Assembly (NCBI GenBank): GCA_029255685.2
Contig: CM055318.2
Span: forward strand, 28,322,001-28,386,000
Direction of reading: 5' to 3'
Length of the DNA: 64,000 nucleotides
From: Silene conica
Taxonomy: Eukaryota; Streptophyta; Magnoliopsida; Caryophyllales; Caryophyllaceae
Both the position numbers and the translations under genes were made by a program. Below, one piece after another: positions 59,619-64,000 of this stretch. The notes under the pieces were generated by a model. It worked only from the letters and a program-made list of their open reading frames with translations. It ran no database searches and had not been told where the DNA came from. Numbering within the stretch: the first letter of the stretch is position 1; each line of letters begins with the position of its first letter.

Positions 59619-62087
59619 TTGGCTGAGGGTTCTCCTCCGTTTCACGTGGATGAGGAGCTTGATTTGAGTGAGCTTAACCTTCGTCAATGTCGGCGGAAGA
59701 TTAGCGACGACCATTATACTGCTGCAGTTCGGGTGCTCTCTTCTTCTGGTGTCGCTCCCTACTCTGTTGCCACTTTTGAGGCTTTGCAGGAAAAGCATCC
59801 GGTCGTCCCCTCACCATCTTTACCTCCTTTACCTGAGGATCATCCTCCACTTATTGTTTCTTCGGCTGTGGTGTTGGATATGATTCGTAGTTTCCCGCGT
59901 GGCACTTCTTGTGGGAGGGATGGTTTTCGTGCTCAGTACTTCTTGGATTGTTTGAGTGGGGCTGCGGTGGCTATCTCTGATGATTTGCTAGCTTCTATCA
60001 CTAGGGTGGTTAATCTTTTTTTAGATGGGCGATGCCCGCCGACTCTCAGTGAGTACCTTGCTAGTGCTCCGCTCACCCCCCTGGTTAAGCCCGGGGGTGG
60101 TCTTCGTCCTATTGCTGTTGGCACTGTCTGGAGACGGCTGGTCTCTAAGGTTGGTGCTTTTTTGGTTGGCCCTACTTTGGCTTCTTATTTTGCTGATCTT
60201 CAGTTTGGGGTTGGGGTGTCCGGTGGAGGAGAGCCTATCTTGCATGCCTTGAGCCGGCTTGTGGAGGCTCGTGGTGGCGAGGTAGGGCTCTCTATGTTGC
60301 TGGTTGATTTCCGGAATGCCTTCAACCTTGTTGACCGCTCCGTCATGCTTCAGGAGGTTCGTCGTCGTTGCCCGGGTCTTTCCCGTTGGGTGGAGTTCTG
60401 TTATTCTCGCCCAGCCCGGCTGTATTATGGGGAACATTGTTTGCGGTCTTGTCAGGGAGTTCAGCAGGGCGATCCTTTGGGGCCGTTGCTTTTCGCGTTG
60501 ATTTTGCATCCCTTGGTGTGCAAAATTCGGGATTCCTTTGATCTTACTATGCAGGCCTGGTACTTAGATGATGGTACTATTGTTGGAGATACGTTGGAGG
60601 TAGGGCGGGTGTTGGATATGATTTTGGCTGATGGCCCCGGTTTTGGTCTTCATCTTAATGTTGCTAAGACGGAGCTCTTTTGGCCTATTGAGGACCCCCG
60701 GAGTCGGCTTCCCGGTGTTTTCCCCGCTTCTATCGCCCGTCCATTACGGGGTGTCTCTGTTTTGGGCGGTCCAGTCAGTACTTGCCCTATTTTTGGCAGT
60801 GAGCTTGTGGAGAGGAGAGTGACTAAGACTGTTGAGCTTATGGACGTAGTCGCGAGGATCGAGGACCCGCAGTGTGAGTTGCTTTTGCTTCGTGCATGTA
60901 CTGGTATTTCTAAGCTTTATTTCTCTCTTCGTACTTGTTCCCCGGTTGCTTTTGGGTCGGCTCATCTCCGTTTTGATGCTGCGCTTCGTTCTAGCTTGGA
61001 GCGTATTATTACCGCGTCTGGGCCTGGGTTTGGGGAGTGGCAGTGGCGCCTTGCTACTTTTCCCTTTCATTTAGGTGGACTTGGTGTTTATGCAGCGGGT
61101 GATGTGTTACATTATGCGTTCTTGGCTTCCCGTTTGCAGTCTGCTGAATTGCAGACTAGGCTCCTGCGACCTTCTGGTATCCTTGACCATGGACCTTCTT
61201 TCACCGATGCCTTACGGGTGTTCTCGGAGACTACTGGTTCTGATTTTCTTGGTAACCCTAGTGAAATTGCTGCCCCCAAACTTATGAAGAAATTGGCAGA
61301 TATTTATTTCTCGACGGTTGCTGCTTCTTCGGAGTCGGTCTTCTCCTTGTCCCCGCGTCAGGTTGCTTTGTGGAAATCTCAGCAGGGGGCTCATTCTTCT
61401 GATTGGTTGAGAGCAGTTCCTATCTCCGGGTTGGGTCAGACTATGAATAGGAGGACTTATCGTTGTGTGCTTGGGTATAGGCTAGGTGTTCCACTTTTTG
61501 TAGTACCTAGGCCTTGCTCTGCTTGCTCTCGGGTTTTTGCTGAGGATGTTTTTGGGGACCATGCTGTCTCTTGTGCTGGTACTGTTGGGGTTAAGCATCG
61601 TCATAACCTTGTCAGGGATACTCTATTGGACATCTGCTATAGGTCTGGGATTTCGGCGGGTAAGGAGGTTGACATTGGTTTGGTCGATGGACATGGTGGC
61701 TCTCTTCGCCCTGCGGATTTGCTTCTTTATTCGTGGGACAGGGGGCGTGATGTGTGTATTGATTTGACTGGGTCCTCCCCTCTGACTCAGACTGGGCTAA
61801 CCGATTTTGTACCTGGCCGGGTTGTTGTAGATGCTGCTCAGCGCAAGTGTGCTAAGTATAGGGATCGCTGTGAGGCTGCAGGTTATGGTTTCCTTCCTTT
61901 CTCTTTCTCTTCGCTTGGGGAGCTAGGTTCGGATGTTGTAGCCTTGCTGAAGCGGATTCAGCAATACTCAGTATCTCAGGATGCAGGGGCGCGGATGGCT
62001 TCATACATTTTTACTAGGCTTAGCTTTGCTGTAGCTAAGGGGGTGGGAGCTCAGATTGTATCTCGGCTGCCCACCAATTTTATGTAA
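59619..62087 (+). CDS. Non-LTR reverse transcriptase with zinc knuckle and PD-(D/E)XK endonuclease
   Basis: 822 codons open (start is set by the upstream stop, using TTG; no native ATG is implied). RT motifs: LRPIAVGTVWRRLVSK (about 162-177), LLVDFRNAFN (Asp230), QGVQQGDPLGPLLFAL (279-294), WYLDDGTIVGD (DD317-318), GLHLNVAKTELFW. The C-terminal part has a C-x2-C-x11-H-x3-C knuckle (C633, C636, H648, C652), then KHRHNLVRD, then a likely restriction-like endonuclease: LRPADLLL (D700), DVCIDLTGS (D715), RKCAKYRD (K743 or K746). This zinc-knuckle plus PD-(D/E)XK order is that of the R2/REL-endonuclease group, not of plant L1 or RTE. I recall similar RT-domain proteins in other dicot genomes under vague names. 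The frame is remarkably intact compared with its 5' region. Confidence 0.88.
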   Translation: MAEGSPPFHVDEELDLSELNLRQCRRKISDDHYTAAVRVLSSSGVAPYSVATFEALQEKHPVVPSPSLPPLPEDHPPLIVSSAVVLDMIRSFPRGTSCGRDGFRAQYFLDCLSGAAVAISDDLLASITRVVNLFLDGRCPPTLSEYLASAPLTPLVKPGGGLRPIAVGTVWRRLVSKVGAFLVGPTLASYFADLQFGVGVSGGGEPILHALSRLVEARGGEVGLSMLLVDFRNAFNLVDRSVMLQEVRRRCPGLSRWVEFCYSRPARLYYGEHCLRSCQGVQQGDPLGPLLFALILHPLVCKIRDSFDLTMQAWYLDDGTIVGDTLEVGRVLDMILADGPGFGLHLNVAKTELFWPIEDPRSRLPGVFPASIARPLRGVSVLGGPVSTCPIFGSELVERRVTKTVELMDVVARIEDPQCELLLLRACTGISKLYFSLRTCSPVAFGSAHLRFDAALRSSLERIITASGPGFGEWQWRLATFPFHLGGLGVYAAGDVLHYAFLASRLQSAELQTRLLRPSGILDHGPSFTDALRVFSETTGSDFLGNPSEIAAPKLMKKLADIYFSTVAASSESVFSLSPRQVALWKSQQGAHSSDWLRAVPISGLGQTMNRRTYRCVLGYRLGVPLFVVPRPCSACSRVFAEDVFGDHAVSCAGTVGVKHRHNLVRDTLLDICYRSGISAGKEVDIGLVDGHGGSLRPADLLLYSWDRGRDVCIDLTGSSPLTQTGLTDFVPGRVVVDAAQRKCAKYRDRCEAAGYGFLPFSFSSLGELGSDVVALLKRIQQYSVSQDAGARMASYIFTRLSFAVAKGVGAQIVSRLPTNFM

Positions 62088-62151
62088 ACTCTTATTTTGA
62101 TCCTTTTTATATGATAGCTGCGGCCTGCGCGCATCCTTAAAAAAAAAAAAA

Positions 62152-62180
62152 ATAATAATAATAATAATAATAATAACATA
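62152..62180. repeat. AAT microsatellite at the retrotransposon 3' junction
   Basis: The poly(A) of the non-LTR element continues into (AAT)n, then ACATACTAAAATAAC, which matches the left LTR directly after its own AAT run (near 51645). Confidence 0.85.
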
Positions 62181-63384
62181 CTAAAATAACAAAACTAAAC
62201 CTACCCTAAACAACACCCACGGCTTAACCCTGCCACCAAAGCCGCGTACAGCCCTAAACCTAGCTGACAACCACCACCGACCACTCCCGACTACGGCTAC
62301 TCCACCACCGACCCTCACCAGGACGGCCGACTCCCTCCGGCGAGGTGGACCAGGGGCTCAAACAGCCCTGGTTCCTCACCCTCAACTCGTGACACACCTG
62401 AACAGTCCTGCCACGGCCACCACTCTCACCTGCCAGGTCACCTGAGACCGCCACCAACAACACCCCTACCCTTGAACCCTCAGACTATGGTGGTACCACC
62501 GCACCGACCTCCCCCTAGTCATCGGTGGTACCACCCCCAAACCAACCTGATAACACAACGAAAAGAACCAACAACACCCCCGTTCCCTGTTCTCTTCTCG
62601 CACTCACCACGGAAAACCCCCTGACCACCATACGACACCCTCCTGGCCACCACAAAAACCACTACTCTACTCCCTGACTCTCCCTTGACATATACAACAA
62701 ACCACGACCCTTCTTTTATCATAAATAGAGACGAAATAAACAAACACAAATACATACACCCGACAACCCATACCGACACAGCCACCTTCAAACGCATTTA
62801 CGACGGTGTTCGGGTGGTCAGAGACGACATACTATGGTTCATACCTGACCACCACACGTCACATATTGATATTATGCAATTACCAGACTCGTTCATAAAA
62901 TAAAAGCAATTGTAACAGAGACACGAAAACGAGTGCAGACAACAAAGGAAAACGCTGTGATAAACATACCCGACTCTTGGCCAAAACGAACCACCCTAGG
63001 CTAGGTTACAACCACCTTGATTAGCTTCCTTTCCTTCTCTGATAAGGCGGCTAGGGTTTGATGTTTGCAGATTTGTGATAGGGTAGGGTTTGGTGTTTAC
63101 AAAACTCATCTATATATGACGACAGTAAGAGTAGTTGCAGCGTGTTCTATATTCTAAGTATGGGCTCTCTTGGTTTTGCACTGAAATCGAGGCCCATCCA
63201 TGTATCCCCAATGGTCACAAGTTCAAGCCCCACTAAGAACATAATTAGAACATAAGTATTATTATCACCCTTGATGCCTAGAACTCCATTTCGATCCCCA
63301 TATACAACCAATTAGTTACGTATAAAAAAATAAGTCATCGACCCATAAATTATATAAAGGTTAATAAAAATACGGGTTATTACA

Positions 63385-64000
63385 GCATTTGAGCATGAAA
63401 AGAGGAAGTAGGGCAAGAAAGTTTCTACCCCTGCGACGACATGTGTTCAAAGTACGGTGGGTGATTTTGCTGAAGGACCTATTGGTGCACCATTGGAGAC
63501 CGGTTACACTAGGGGACCTTTGTCTAATTGGAGTAAAAAATTTGGGGTCCCCAAAGCATTATGGGAGTTCTTTGATGGTTGGGTAGATGTGGGTGATGAT
63601 GGTCATTGTGGTTATCGGGTAATATCGCATGTTGCCCGGGGCCGAAAAGATGACCATTTAGTCATGAGAGATTCTAGCATACGATATCTACAAGATAATT
63701 TTTTATGAGTGTTGTGTTACACCTCCGCGTTTGAGCAGATACCGGCATACATTGAGAGCTATCGAGTTTAGCGGCAGCGAGGTTGTGGGAATCATCATTG
63801 GATGTCCTCGGAATATTTGACCGTCTTTGCATCATCGTTTAACTGGACTATCTGTTTAGTCGGCCAGTGGGAGAGTAAAGAAGGCCGTTTTTGGCAATGT
63901 CATACATACTTACCCGTATGGCCCACATGTCAACAGTCGAGGCCATATGGTGTTTTGTGGATCTTAAACTACCATTTCCATTGGATAAGATTGAATTGTA
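63385..64000 (+). pseudogene. MULE-OTU gene, OTU protease domain (continues past the window)
   Basis: Same frame as the left half: AFEHEKRK, then TAG at 63409, then a linker with GPIGAPLETGYTRG, then WVDVGDDGHCGYRVISHVAR, the OTU catalytic Asp/Cys box (D-G-x-C-G). A TGA at 63706-63708 and a TAG near 63768 follow, yet the frame still reads CGNHHWMSSEYLTVFASSFN, ICLVG and LNYHFHWIRL, the last holding a candidate catalytic His. OTU proteases cleave ubiquitin; in these transposons the role is unknown. At least three in-frame stops make it a pseudogene. It runs off the right edge. Confidence 0.85.

Larger units (their letters stand above)
58344..62151 (+). mobile_element. Non-LTR retrotransposon with C-terminal restriction-like endonuclease
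   Basis: 3.8 kb, GC-richer than its surroundings, ending GCGCGCATCCTT followed by a poly(A) run that merges with an AAT microsatellite of the LTR. No target-site duplication is visible, since LTR sequence is deleted at the site. The 58344-58898 part is a GC-rich 5' UTR-like segment. The coding part is 58899-62087. There is no APE-type endonuclease ahead of the RT. Confidence 0.85.
50677..63384 (-). mobile_element. Chromovirus (Ty3/gypsy, Tekay/Reina-like), TSD GCATT
   Basis: 12.7 kb including a nested retrotransposon. Left LTR 50677-52853 and right LTR 58084-63384 (interrupted) start TGTAACACCCCC and end GGGTTATTACA. The flanking 5-bp duplication is GCATT (50672-50676 and 63385-63389). Minus-strand order is 5' LTR, PBS, gag, CCHC, protease, RT, RNase H, integrase, chromodomain, PPT, 3' LTR. 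LTR halves differ at roughly two dozen positions over about 1.2 kb by eye, so the insertion is fairly recent, but coding frames are already broken. It splits the MULE-OTU gene, whose frame rejoins exactly. Confidence 0.95.
58084..63384 (-). repeat. 5' LTR of the chromovirus, interrupted (right side)
   Basis: LTR sequence at 58084-58343 and about 62152-63384 is separated by the non-LTR element. Compared with the left LTR, the segment equivalent to about 50938-51640 (roughly 700 bp) is absent, so LTR DNA was lost when or after the non-LTR element inserted. Confidence 0.9.

Noticed and set aside
52155-62903. Two near-identical 72-codon ORFs (52155-52373 and 62685-62903) and matching 92-codon minus ORFs
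   Set aside because: They are the same positions of the two LTRs of one chromovirus; identity reflects LTR duplication, not a conserved gene pair.

Overview
The window is plant nuclear DNA. It has spliced genes with GT-AG introns and one likely GC-AG intron, a plastid-targeted pyruvate dehydrogenase subunit, plant-type mobile elements, long AT-rich intergenic stretches and many AAT microsatellites. A eudicot fits best. Several repeat families look like those I associate with Caryophyllales, but that is an impression and not a demonstrated assignment.

Host genes are few. (1) The 3' part of a polyamine oxidase gene of the PAO2/PAO4 type lies at 263-2366 (+), with its 5' exons outside the window. 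(2) A small secreted-peptide candidate lies at 21220-21444 (-). (3) A complete gene for the chloroplast pyruvate dehydrogenase E1 beta subunit lies at 35201-37939 (+, four coding exons). (4) A five-exon gene for a 194-aa protein with two hydrophobic segments and unknown function lies at 42946-46260 (-).

Most of the rest is layered transposable elements, many with target-site duplications (TSDs) that can be read directly. A Helitron (about 2788-7522) contains a MULE. At 7539-9704 a MULE contains a second MULE, which contains a 5'-truncated LINE. An Athila-like gypsy LTR and decayed gag (10625-14845) abut a truncated copia element (14846-20845) that carries two solo LTRs. A hAT element, a LINE, a roughly 2.1-kb tandem-repeat intron, a decayed FAR1/MULE transposase and another hAT fill 23.6-33 kb, with two coding units facing each other. 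A Harbinger element (33558-34939), several MITE or hAT remnants and a truncated gypsy 3' end (39825-41107) surround the PDH gene.

The right end is a decayed Mutator-type transposase gene with an OTU protease domain (48101-64000, open at the right edge). It is split by a 12.7-kb chromovirus on the minus strand (50677-63384, TSD GCATT). The chromovirus's own 5' LTR is interrupted by a 3.8-kb non-LTR retrotransposon (58344-62151). That element has a long 822-aa reverse-transcriptase ORF ending in a zinc knuckle and what looks like a restriction-like PD-(D/E)XK endonuclease, which is not the usual plant L1 layout. It is the most unusual coding sequence in the window.

No tRNA, rRNA or CRISPR array was seen. 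Coordinates of exons and element ends were worked out by eye from splice and terminal motifs; family names are from recall of conserved motifs, not from searches.
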